Source of the DNA: Tachypleus tridentatus
Lineage: Eukaryota; Arthropoda; Merostomata; Xiphosura; Limulidae
Assembly (NCBI RefSeq): GCF_004210375.1
Contig: NC_134833.1
Span: 48,106,782 to 48,170,781, forward strand
Length of the DNA stretch: 64,000 bases
Reading direction: 5' to 3'
This document shows, one piece after another, positions 35,067-45,832 of the stretch. The notes beneath the pieces are model-generated. The model was not told where the DNA came from, did no database searches, and worked only from the letters and a program-made list of their open reading frames with translations. A program made the translations under genes and the position numbers. The first letter of the stretch is position 1, and each line of letters starts with the position of its first letter.

Positions 35067-36120
35067 ATAATGCTTTGCAAAAGTATTCACCCCTACCAAT
35101 AATGTTAATGAAGAAATAGAAATAATGTAAAAAAATTAATGAATCTGTTAAACTTAAAACTGTTATGAGTTAAGGAGATTAAAATCTGCAAAGAAAATAT
35201 ATGAAATTAAATTTGCTTACTGCATAGGTATTCAGTTCCCCTAAGCTCGTACCTGTTGGAAGCATCTTTGGCAGCAATTACTGCTGTGATTCTTTTTGAA
35301 TAAGTCTTTACCAGCTTTGACCTATGGATGGGTAATTTTTATTGATTCTTCCTGAAAGTAGTGCTTCAGTTTTGACATGTTTGTTGAAGATCGTTAATGG
35401 ACTGTAATTCTTAAGTCTTGCCGTAATTTTTTTTTTGTATTAAAATCAGGACTTTGACTGCGTCACTCCAGGACATTCTCTTACTTCTTTTTAAATCACT
35501 CCAGTGTGGCTTTGACCTTGTGCTTCGAGTCATTGATCCATTTAATTGGAATTTTAGAACTAATTCTAGATTACTTTCCTCAAGATTCACTTGTTCTTTA
35601 CACCATCCATCTTCCCTTAATCCTGACAAGTTTCCCAGTCCTGCTGATGAGAAACATTTTCATAACATGATGCTCTCACCATATTGCTTGACAGTTGGGA
35701 TAATACTTATTGGGTGATGTACTGTGTTAGGCCTGCGCTAGACGTAACGTTTTGAATTTAGACCAGAAATCTTAATTTCATCTCGTCTGACCATAAAATC
35801 TTCTGCCACGTGTCTGCAGTATAATTTACATGCTTTTTCGCAAACTCCATAAAAAATTAAGATTATTCGTTTTATAGAAGATGTTTCTTTCTTACCTCTC
35901 AGTTTGTGCAGGGACAAGGACATTGTTGATGTATGTACATTGACACCCAGCACAAACATGAAACTTTGCAAGTAATTTAAAGTCACTGTTGGCCTCAGAG
36001 TATCATCTTTAATCATTTCCCTATCTGTTGGGCTGCTGAGTTTGGAAGGGCGGTCTGAGTTGGGTAGTGAATGAATGTAATAAAATACATTCCACTTCTT
36101 AACGATGAACTTCACCATAC
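35067..36120 (-). mobile_element. Tc1-like transposon remnant of the type common in fish
   Basis: The minus strand encodes a decayed Tc1 transposase. Near 36050 it reads DRPSKLSSPTDREMIKDDT and VNVHTSTMSLSLHKL (paired-like DNA-binding domain). Near 35750-35800 it reads FMVRRDEIKISGLNSKRYV (around the first catalytic Asp, usually W-T/S-D-E; here R-R-D-E). Near 35640, nucleotides match the glycine-rich block that normally follows. The end of the element at 35067 starts TGCTTTGCAAAAGTATTCAC, a typical terminal repeat of this group, and the text inward (GAATACCTATGCAGTAAGC on the minus strand) also fits its 3' end. The other terminal repeat is missing, so it is 5'-truncated. It lies in the intron between the two exons of Beat module A. 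Confidence 0.75.
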
Positions 36121-36611
36121 ACGAACAGATAATCAGTAACTGAAATTTTTCTGTGACCTTCTCCTGATGTGTGTGCCTCTACCCCTTTATTCCTGTTTGT
36201 CAGACGAACTAATAGTTAAAAACAAACTACTAATTAATATGTGTAATAATTAAATAATATTTCTTACTTATTAAATACAGAAGCTTAGCTATAAACATTT
36301 TTTAAAGAATAATAATTTGGAAAATTGTCATTTTCAATCAAAGTAGTTCATAAAGAACGAATTTGGCAAAATTTAAATAATAAGCTGTGGAAAGAAGAAA
36401 TTTAAAGGAATGATATTTATGGTATAAATCAATTCTTGGCAAAAGCACATTTTTTTCTATTTACGTATTGAAACGTGCTCTTCTATAAAAATGAAATTAC
36501 AACCTCAATTCTCGAGTTGTTGAAAGCGGATTAAGCGTCAACAGACAATTCTACTTTGTTTTCATTGGTTTGTGTTTTGAAGTTAAATGCCAAATAAAGA
36601 AAAACAGTCTT

Positions 36612-36742
36612 CTCCAATGGTTCATCTGTAAATCTATGGACTTATAACGTTGAAAATAAGATTTTAATACATGTGGTAGTAAAGCACAGTTAGCCCATTG
36701 TGTAATTTGCGCTCACCAGCAATCAATAAATCAAACACACTA
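36612..36742 (+). repeat. SINE-C copy, diverged
   Basis: CTCCAATGGTTCATCTGTAA, CTATGGACTTATAACGTTGA and AGTTAGCCCATTGTGTAATT lead into an AATCAATAAATCAAAC tail. Confidence 0.6.
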
Positions 36743-38663
36743 AATGAATACAATGTAGTTCTACCACAGCATGAGACTTTAAACTTTGAAATATCTACTA
36801 AAACCCAATCTGTAATATTATATCTGTTTTAATTAATGCAGGATTTTTTTTTATATCAGAAACTTTTTTGCAACCGTAGATTTATGGATATTAGAAGTTC
36901 AATTTAGACTTTTGTGATAAAAGTTATGTTAAAAGCTTTAATTTTTTGTTTTCTACACACAAGGAAGTTACATAATGACATATCTTCATTAGTCGTGAAA
37001 AGTATATTAACTTAAATAAGATAATAATCCTATTGAAAATGTTCATGTACGTACAGACATAAAAAATGGCAAAGGATAAAAGATTTGTTCAAAGAGATAT
37101 TATAAACTAGTTATTAAGCATCTATAATAGTGAAAATCTTTTGAATTCATCGCAATTGATTCATTGAAGACGTATTCTAAGTATTAGATATTGCGATTTC
37201 ACGAGCTCTTAGTGATAATGATGAGTTTATTATCCCACAGATATTAATAAAATTGTAGTTGTTATGTTGAAACTACTTTTAAAATAATTACACCAACACT
37301 CGTTAAGTCCTGTTAAGACGTAGTGTGTTTATATAAAGGCTCTTATAAATCTTTTTTATGTGTATTCTTTTCCACTGATATACATTATTTACAACTTATC
37401 TTTCTACGATTAGTAATACTCTATCTTGCCTTAAGAAGAGTTATTTCGCTCAATTAAATTAAATCTAAATTACCTTCTGCAAAATAAACTCACTAAAACC
37501 CAAGTACTTTTATCCATCTTATAAGACATGGTGCACCTAATTTCTTCAATATATTTGATTAGTTGTGAATGACGAAGATTTCATTAGTAACTTTGAAACG
37601 AAATTTAAATAATTAATGCAGGGTGATCATACTCAATAAAACTTTTCAGCTTTGTCAAGAGATGCTGCAGAGAAAACACATTAAATATTCAAGAATATAC
37701 AGTAATTAGTTTAAACTTCTTACTTTTATTCAATATCTAACTATTCAGTAAGGAAGCATATTATCCTAATATAACAACAGGTAAGCAAACAACGAAATAT
37801 AAGCATACCGAAAATAGTGGAACACACTATATGTTTCAACTTTTACATGTATGATCAGTACTAGAGATTACAGTGTTTACATATCATTACAAAAGCAAAA
37901 GACACTAGGATTAAAGGTCATTATCACGGTTTAATGAAAGATGATTGTTTTTATGATTTCTATAGTCTTAAACAGCCTCGTTTTATATTTTTAGTTTTTG
38001 GTTGGTGAAGGAGAATAGTTTCATACAAAAGTATTTTGTGATCTGTTCATTTAGATGTTATGTTAAAGCAGATATATGGTATTCACCTCTACGTATGTTA
38101 CCTTGATTTTCTTTGCGTATTATTTCAAAAGAACGTGACATTTGTCCTGTGTATTTCTCTCCATATTAATATTGAATACTGTACATGTCTTGTTTTTATT
38201 CTCTCATTATGTATTCTTTCGAGGTTAGATTGTAAGATGCTGATTCAGTGTGAAATTTTGAATACCTCTTTTAAATCAGTGTTCAAATTATTAAAAAAGG
38301 TTATTACCACCAGCATATATATATATACACAAAACTCCATTCTGTTATACATAAAATCTAATTACTACCTGTCACAGAATATGTCCTCCTACTTCATATG
38401 CAAAAATCGTACCATTTAATTTATGCCGACAAAAAACTCTTATTTAGTGAATTAAAGTACTTTAGGAACATAACAATAACTAGAAGTTTTAACTGTAGTA
38501 ACATTAGTTTAACGTTTTACCTATCAACGACACAAACAGAACAAATGTATTTTATTTACTTTTGTACCAGAAATTGTTAATGAATATAATAGCCTTTTTA
38601 CATAATTTGAACATTGATTTAAAAGAGGTATTATATTCATTAGCAATTTCTGGTACAAAAGTA

Positions 38664-39071
38664 TTGGGTTGAGGAATAATTCCTGAGCGTTTTTTCAAGT
38701 TAAACAAATATATTCATAAATGAAACGCTTTCGCAAAATATTTCATGTCATTTGGTAGATAATTTTTTGCTCTAATAGATGGTGTGTTTGATTTTCATAT
38801 GTCTTTAACTTTTGCTTTCATTTTCAGTTCATTAAATGGAATGTCAAGTGGACAAAATCGAGTATTTTCGACACCATCTGCTTTTCGCATTTAATTTCTT
38901 GCAATTTCGTTTAAAACAATGCATACTATATACCTAGGTATTACATGAAATAAAGTATCATAATAAATGTTTTGGGTGTAATGTGTTCATGCATTGAAGT
39001 ATTGTATAGTCTTGCATGTAATGCTTGAATGAAATTATTTAAAAACGCTCACGAATTATTCTTCAACCTAA
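38664..39071. mobile_element. Mariner-like MITE nested in the foldback MITE
   Basis: This 408-bp element has about 32-bp imperfect terminal inverted repeats: TTGGGTTGAGGAATAATTCC on the left, and TTAGGTTGAAGAATAATTCG read inward from the right, both leading into GAGCGTTTTT. It is flanked by TA at 38662-38663 and 39072-39073, the mariner target duplication. Removing it with one TA restores the uninterrupted right arm of the surrounding palindrome. No transposase is encoded, so it is non-autonomous. Confidence 0.85.
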
Positions 39072-39304
39072 TAAATAAAATACATTTGTTGTGTTTGTGT
39101 CGTTGATAGGTAAAACGTTAAACTAATGTTACTACGGTTAAACCTTCTAGCTATTGTTATGTTCCTAAAGTACTTTAATTAACTAAATAAGTGTTTTTTG
39201 TTGTCCCAAAATTATATAGCACGATTTTTGCAGATGAAGTAGGAGGACATATTCTGTGACAGGTAGTAATTAGATTTTATGTATAACAGAATGGAGTTTT
39301 GTGT

Positions 39305-39330
39305 ATATATATATATATATATATATATGC
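39305..39330. repeat. AT microsatellite in the foldback right arm
   Basis: A TATATATATATATATATATA run, longer than the matching run in the left arm (38316-38328). Confidence 0.85.
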
Positions 39331-40149
39331 TGGTGGTACCTTTGTTATGTTATTATTTTACACTTATATATAAAAAGGGAAGAGAATTATTTCATGTGTA
39401 AAAAATATGACATTGGTTAATAATGTGGTTAAGAATTCAATGAAATTGAGTAACATCTCTTTCTCATGTTGCTATATACTGAAACTATCATGTACGTATC
39501 TTAACTAGACTTAAAATTTTATGTTTCCAAACAATTATTTTTCCAAAATGGACATGTAGAGGTCACTAAGTAGAGGGGTAAGGTGGGATCTCACTTCTAA
39601 CGATAAATAAACCTTGTATTGTTCGGTACTAATCATACCTGAGGAAAACAGACAAATGTTTTGTCGGAATATGTAATATGTTCCACCATCAATAAAACTT
39701 TTCTTTATGCTTACAAATCGTTTTTTGTCTACCTATTATCAAACTGTGTAATTAGGCTAATTGAATCATTCAACTGTGTTTACATATATATTTTTCTTTA
39801 CAAGTGGGTTTTCTCGACATCACTGTGTTTAGATATGCATGTCAGTCGAATACAATTATGTAGGTATCAGTTACTCCAGAAACATGAGAAATATCAAAAC
39901 TATTAAACTATTTCCGTTCTCAGTGCAAGCCAAATTAAAGAAACAATTATTGAGTTTTAGTTTGGAAATAATCTGACGTAATTTTGTTGTTGGCTCTAGT
40001 GTGCAAAAAGAGTCAGATCACAATATTTGTTATTAAAGATTATACGGGTACTGAACATGTATGTTTATTGTGATAGTTCTATTGAAACGTGCGACAAGTA
40101 GTTAAAATATTAAATATTGCTGAGGGATCATAGTTGATGCTTTTGTATT

Positions 40150-40421
40150 CGTTTGTTTGTGAATTTCACACAAAGCTACACGAGGGCTATCTGTGCTAGC
40201 CGTCCTTAATTTAACAGTGTAAGGCTAGAGGGAAGGCAGCTAGTCATCACCACCCATCGCCAACTCTTGGGCTACTCTTTTACCAACTAATTGTGGGAGT
40301 GACCGTCATATTATAACTCTCCCACGGCTGAAAGGGCGAGCATGTTTGGTGTGATGGGGATTCGAACCCGCAAACCTCAGAATACGAGTCGAACTTCCTA
40401 ACCACCTGGCTATGCTGGGCC
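40150..40421 (-). repeat. SINE-A copy, full length
   Basis: Reverse orientation, from GTTTGTTTGTGAATTTCACA to CCACCTGGCTATGCTGGGCC. All blocks are present. Confidence 0.9.
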
Positions 40422-40436
40422 CGATAATTTTGTGTG

Positions 40437-40462
40437 TATATATATATATATATGTATATATC
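40437..40462. repeat. AT microsatellite at the edge of a SINE-A
   Basis: TGTATATATATATATATATG lies just after the head complement of the SINE-A at 40150-40421. Confidence 0.85.
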
Positions 40463-41356
40463 AATGCACAAATCTTCTGGGTTTATATATACATGTGTAT
40501 ACCTCTGGTCTTTTTAAATGTCCAACTGTATATTTTTAATAAAAATAGATATGTAAATGCATGTTCAGAAGCTTTTCCAAAACATTGCATTAGTGGGAAT
40601 ATTTTTAATGGTCCTGCTAGATAGTGTATAAGCACTTTAGTACGCTTAAAAGTCCAACGTACAATATTTGATTAAACTTTTCCAGTTCATATTATATACG
40701 TTCTAGCCTTAAGTGTGGCATATTTGTGAAGAATACGATTCCAGCCTTATGGAAATTATATGTATTATTTGTTCCTTTTCACCCTGATAATACACTAGCC
40801 ACTAAAATGTGTTTGCTAGCCCTTTTGTGCAGTATGTATGTGCAGATAAAATAACACACATACAGGAAGGTCGATTCGCAAAACAACAGTATTCCATCAC
40901 ATTTAATCTATTTCTTGTTTTCTTTACCATCATATTTCCCGTCGGACATAATTAATGGCAACAGAAGAACAGAAACTAAGATTCAGCATGATATTTCCAC
41001 TCCCCATTTGTACCTGCTTGATCATTTTTGTTCATGATTGTATAAATTATATTAAAATACGTATAACAAAGCCTTATTCTAGACTCGCAGTTTTTAAAAA
41101 CATAATCTACTATATAACTTAACTTAATTTGTTTAATTTTCAGCTTTCTCGTTATGAAACCACAACCACATACAACAAAACAATACAACTCATCTGTTGG
41201 AGTTGTAAATGTAATCAAAATCAACCACATGATATCATCAGTCAGTACACTACAATGTTAGAATCTTACTCACAATGAGGACCTTTATATATGGTAAACA
41301 TTTGCCAAATATATAGAAAATGCTGTTTATTTTAAATAACTAAAATTCACAAAGTG

Positions 41357-41410
41357 TTAGTTTTGTTTTTGAATTTCGTGCAAAGCTACACGAGGGCCAT
41401 GTGCGCTGAA
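41357..41410 (-). repeat. SINE-A 3'-end fragment
   Basis: TGAATTTCGTGCAAAGCTAC and ACGAGGGCCATGTGCGCT represent only the tail-proximal 50 bp of the element. Confidence 0.7.
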
Positions 41411-41820
41411 AGTTTGAGATGTAATAGATAAGCAAGAGGGTAATAAATCTTAGCTAATTCTAAATAGTTATATCAAAACAAAGTTATTTAGAATTAAATC
41501 ACCGAATTACAAGGCATGACCGATTTACTATCATATGTCTTTTTTAATATCAATATTTGTTCAAATTACATTTATATTTAGAAAAGTACATAACTTATAC
41601 TGGCGAATATGTACTGCAAAACTCCTGCCTACAAAACAAAGTTATAGAAGATTCTCGATTGTAAAAGTCAATTATATATGTACGTGAATTTGATGCATCG
41701 TTTATATTGTTGCGTAAACTGAAGTTTCGGGAAACTCCTCATGCCGATAAACATAATCAAAGAGACGCGACAAGAGACAGTATATATTATTGGTCTGTTA
41801 TAATTGAAGTGCTATAAACC

Positions 41821-41938
41821 TGTGCCCGGCTGTTACAGCGATGAGTCAACGGATTTACAACGCTAAAATCATGGGTTCGATTACACTCAGTGGACACAGC
41901 ATACAGTCAGATGTGGCTTTGCGACAAGAAAGCATACG
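41821..41938 (+). repeat. SINE-B copy
   Basis: TGCCCGGCTGTTACAGCGAT, GGATTTACAACGCTAAAATC, GGGTTCGATTACACTCAGTG and GATGTGGCTTTGCGACAAGA are in order. Confidence 0.75.
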
Positions 41939-41969
41939 CTATAGCCTCGAAAGGTATTAACTTGCTTAA

Positions 41970-42490
41970 TATAACGCTTATTAATCGTGAACTTCATATA
42001 TGTGGCCAGGAACATTTAAAGATATCAAGCATTATACACCTTTTAACTTCAGTGGATTCACATTGGATGTTAGTATTTTTACGAAAACATTGCATAACTC
42101 CAGCGGTAAAAATTCGTCGTGTGACCGACAAAGAATGAAGAACATAGAGCTAGCTCGCTTTCTGTAAAGTTAATTGTATCCAAATCAACTAAAAAAGATA
42201 GAGGACTCAATATTTCAAGTAAGTTTGTAAACCTCTTGTACATAAATTATTAGTTGAAATCTTTATTATTGTAAATTGTGTTATTGTTTGTATATTAAAA
42301 ATATATATGTACTAGAAAAATTGTTGAATCAATCTTGTTGATTAATATCATAAATTGGAAACACATCAACATTTATTTAACTTCTAAGTCTATATTACAA
42401 TTTAACTCAGTTTCAGGTTATTCGAAATTGTAAAACATTACGTAAAAATCTGGATGCTTATCTGGGATACATTGTAATACGTAATACACA
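41970..42490 (+). repeat. 5'-truncated LTR fragment of the same Gypsy family
   Basis: It shares with the 3' LTR the TTAATCGTGAAC-like start, TTAGTATTTTTACG, the TTGTAAACCTCTTGTACATAA block and the closing TTAACTTCTAAGTC...GGTTATTCGAAATTGTAA order. The first third of the LTR is missing and there is no internal sequence beside it. A SINE-B copy sits just upstream (41821-41938). Confidence 0.65.
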
Positions 42491-44111
42491 TAACTCAAGT
42501 ATGTCAATACCTTAATTATCTGCAACTCTTCATGACTTATATTGTTATACAAGGAAGTAAAAAGCACAAATACTAATGTATTTACGAGGAAGTGTATATT
42601 TAGTAAGGCCTTAAAACCTGTTGAGTTGAATCACTCACAGATGGCTATATGTGATCAAACGTAATTAACGCGGCTTCGATTATGGAACTAGGCAGTGTGG
42701 ATTACTGTAGTAAGGGTGAACATCTCTGAAGCAGTGGCATAAAGTACTACAATGTGAAATGGCATTTAGATGTTGCAGGTTTATGTAACTTATATTTGCG
42801 TTTGTAATTATATGCATATTAGATGTGTATGAGTTTCAACACAAAACCATTCATAAAACTAAATAAATCTGTCATTCAAATATGACAGATATAAATACCT
42901 AAGTAAGAATACTAGAGCTTTATCTGAACGTTGGATAGAGTTATAAAGTTAATTTTAAGGCATTATTTGTAGGAAATTGAGATATCGTTTTCATTCAATG
43001 TTTTGGTTTGAAATATTCTACAGGTATTGGATTTTCTAAAAACAGGTACAAGTATCAGAAAAATCATTCTGTATTTAGAGGAGAAATAGTTTTACCTATA
43101 TTTAGCGAGCATTACCTGGCAACATTTCCATTGGATTAAACTTATTTGTAAATAAACAAGGTGTAATCACCTGCAGAAAGTGAGATTCATAAAAGTGCAA
43201 CTACCAAAACAACTATAAGCTTGGAGTGCCCTTTATTGCTTGATGGTGATGTAATATTCTTGATAGTCAAATTGAAATATTCACCAAGTACCTTGTTTTC
43301 TGACCAATTTTTGTGTCTTCGTTAGTACTGCAAAGTCATTCATAATGCATGAAAATGCAGAGTGTGCTGTATATAATGTTAACGTCAAAATATAACACCA
43401 TTATGCAAGATTTATGCCTCTATGTTGAACTTTTATCTGAAGGAAACAGAGATGGGAGAAATGTTGTTGTCATTAAGTTCCAACAGATTGAGGTCATTTT
43501 CTGAGAACCATTCAGTCTGATGTTGACTTTTTTCTTACTGTATCTGAATTATTTTGCTCCAACAATCAGATGGTATTGGAGGAAATCTGGTAGAGTTAAA
43601 AGATAGCTCATTTTTGATATCCAAGATAAACTGGAGGCAACTAGATTAGGTCAAGTTCGCGATCCGAAGATGCTCGCATTAATCAGTCAGGTAGTAAGGA
43701 TCGCGTTGTATGGTAAGTTGAGCATGAGCTAATGTAAACCTGTATAAATAAATCTAGATTGTTTTTTTTTTTTTATTTTAGCTTCAAGGAAACTTTCAGG
43801 TGAAATGTTGTTTCTAGACCCGGGCTATCGCAGCTTTAACCTCTGCACTTAACAAGGTTTGTTTTATTAATTGGAACTATTTTTGATCAATTACTTTGAA
43901 TCCTGACATTTCCTATAAAATTTAAATAATTTCTGGCTATCTTGATCTTTCAGCTTGCCAATTGATGTAACTTACTCTTGTTACTAAACTTTAACTCGTG
44001 AGTTCTGATAAACCATCGATGATATTTTTTGATTATTGTGATACAACACTGTCTTACATACCTGGGAATGATATTATGTTTATATACTTATAGCCAGTTG
44101 ATGAGAACACG

Positions 44112-44253
44112 CTAATGTGTGTGTTGTGTGTGTCTTCATATTAGCAAAGCCACATCGGGCTATCTGATCTGTCTACCGAGGGAAATTAAACCCTGATTTT
44201 AGAATTGTAAGTTCGAAGACTTACCGCTGTCCCAGCGGGGGACACGCATTAAT
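44112..44253 (-). repeat. SINE-B copy with a GT-rich tail
   Basis: The tail GTGTGTGTTGTGTGTGTC leads into reverse AGCAAAGCCACATCGGGCTA, CGAGGGAAATTAAACCCTGA and TTACCGCTGTCCCAGCGGGG. Confidence 0.8.
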
Positions 44254-44279
44254 GAATGATGTGTTTTACATGCAGACTC

Positions 44280-44880
44280 TGGAGACAGCCTTCTAGTCTC
44301 TAAAATATCTCACAACACCATTAGCCACCTCACTTCTCAGAGTAGCAATCAAAGAACAGGTAGTATGGGTTCAACTGAATCCATGACAAAGTGAGTCAGC
44401 TGTTACCATAGAAACCCTAATGCTGGACCCTGAAGCTGGCAGAGAATACAGACTTTCAAGAGTAAAGTAAATGTAAAATCATGTGCCCCATTGGAGAGAT
44501 GTTTGCTTGTAAAACTAACAAGTGTGGTATGCGTTAACATTCTCTGGACAGATCACCTATTAACCTGACCAACCTCAAAATGCCGAAATATGGCTAAACA
44601 GTGAGAATATTGACAGATTTGGCTTGAAGAATACATCAACATCAGAGGAAGTTCATCAAGTGGCAGCTGCTTCTATGACGTTTTTTTTAGTTCCAGTTTT
44701 GGTAGCAGCCAGAACAATGATGATGATTATAAAAATCACTACACTCATGCGTTTGATGGTGGCCTTCTCTATGATGGCTCTGGAAGAAAGGGCTAAGAAA
44801 GTCGAGATGTCCATAAAACTTTTGACATAGATAAAAAGGATACTCGTGTTAAAACGGTGCTTTTTAAAGTGCCACTAATT
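44280..44880 (+). pseudogene. Coding-like patch, possible retrocopy, unidentified
   Basis: This is a GC-richer stretch whose three frames in turn give protein-like text: HNTISHLTSQSSNQRTGSMG near 44310, KSCAPLERCLLVKLTSVV near 44490, and INIRGSSSSGSCFYDVF near 44640. SSFGSSQNNDDDYKNHYTHA then FDGGLLYDGSGRKG follow near 44690-44790. Stops and frameshifts interrupt it and no splice sites are evident at the shifts. I do not recognise the parent gene. Confidence 0.3.
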
Positions 44881-45130
44881 GGCACACAACTTGATGGAAG
44901 CTTAAGTTATAAAGCTTTCATCTTTATATGAAATGTAAAGGAATTACATAGAAACTTATTTCTATGTAATAAATAGAAATTTATTAAATTTCTAATAAAT
45001 CTAATAAATTTCTAATCTAATCATATGTGTTCATATGATCATGAACACATGAATCATAGCCACTGATGATTAATTACACATCAATTATGAAACTAATTGG
45101 ACCACACAGCTTGATGGAAGCTTAAGCGCT
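44881..45130. repeat. Short direct repeats flanking an AT-rich insert
   Basis: CACACAACTTGATGGAAGCT (near 44883) and CACACAGCTTGATGGAAGCT (near 45105) are near-identical, about 222 bp apart, both leading into TAAG. Between them is an AT-rich stretch with the inverted repeat ATGTGTTCAT / ATGAACACAT at 45025-45050. Confidence 0.6.
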
Positions 45131-45707
45131 CGATAGTTTCGAGGAAGTCAGTTTTTTAATTAAATCCTTGAAATATATTGATTTAGAACCAAATGTGTTG
45201 TTTTTATTAGAACCTGGTGCATACTGAAATGCTATTTTGAGACCAAGAAAAATTATTAACCAGACCACTACAGTGTACTATAAACTTTTAGCTGCATTGG
45301 ACTCTTTAGATGAATAACTAACATCTCACCTTAACCGTATATATGTAAATGTAGTGAATTTTATACATTTAGTATGGGTATTTATTAAAGGAATTTTTTT
45401 ATTTGTTGTTGTACAGTATTTATGTGTTTAGGTTTAATTGTATTTTTCAAAGTGTTTATTTACCTACTTTCTTAAAGAGTCATATAGAGTTTGATTTTGC
45501 TTTATTTTGAATGTTATTTTAAAGTGCAACACACATGAATAATCAGTGTAACTGTATTTCTATCTTCATTGAAAGTTATTATAACTGTTGTGTTGGTGAA
45601 GGGTATTCTTGTTTTAAATGACAATGGCGAAGGGTATTTCATGTTTTACTTTGTTTAAGTGTTTTCAGTTTTCATGGTCCTTATGAATGACGTGGTTAGT
45701 ATAGTTT

Positions 45708-45832
45708 TGTTTGTTTATAATTAAGCACAAAACTAAACAATGGGCTATCTGTGTTCTGCCCATCACGGGAAGTTGAAAACCAGTTTCTTACCTTGTAAGT
45801 CCGCAGACATACCGCTGTGCCACGGGGGGTAT
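45708..45832 (-). repeat. SINE-C copy
   Basis: Reverse: GTTTGTTTATAATTAAGCAC, ACTAAACAATGGGCTATCTG, CCCATCACGGGAAGTTGAAA and CATACCGCTGTGCCACGGGG. Confidence 0.8.

Larger units (their letters stand above)
34115..38306. other. Beat intron holding a Tc1 remnant and SINEs; remainder blank
   Basis: Apart from SINE-A at 34690-34949, the Tc1 element at 35067-36120 and SINE-C at 36612-36742, it is featureless AT-rich sequence. Confidence 0.5.
38307..39336. mobile_element. Foldback MITE (long inverted repeat), TA-flanked
   Basis: The left arm (38307-38591) begins CCACCAGCATATATATATAC. It is repeated inverted in the right arm (38629-38663 continued at 39074-39336), which ends ATGCTGGTGG. Both outer ends are flanked by TA. 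The loop is only about 37 bp. Arms match over roughly 285 bp with a few substitutions and a longer AT run on the right. The right arm is interrupted by a second MITE (38664-39071). No coding sequence is recognised. It could fold into a long hairpin if transcribed. Confidence 0.85.
39340..44111. other. Beat intron with SINEs and an LTR fragment; remainder blank
   Basis: Between the listed repeats (40150-40421, 41357-41410, 41821-42490) no exon is recognised. A weak coding-like phrase (ELKDSSFLISKINWRQLD, near 43600) may belong with the decayed patch at 44.3-44.9 kb. Confidence 0.45.

Noticed and set aside
35454..35717. Plus-strand 87-codon open frame
   Set aside because: It is antisense to the Tc1 transposase remnant.
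38060..38580. Open frames of 119 and 60 codons on the plus strand
   Set aside because: They run into the left arm of the foldback MITE, are rich in AT-derived residues, and show no domain.
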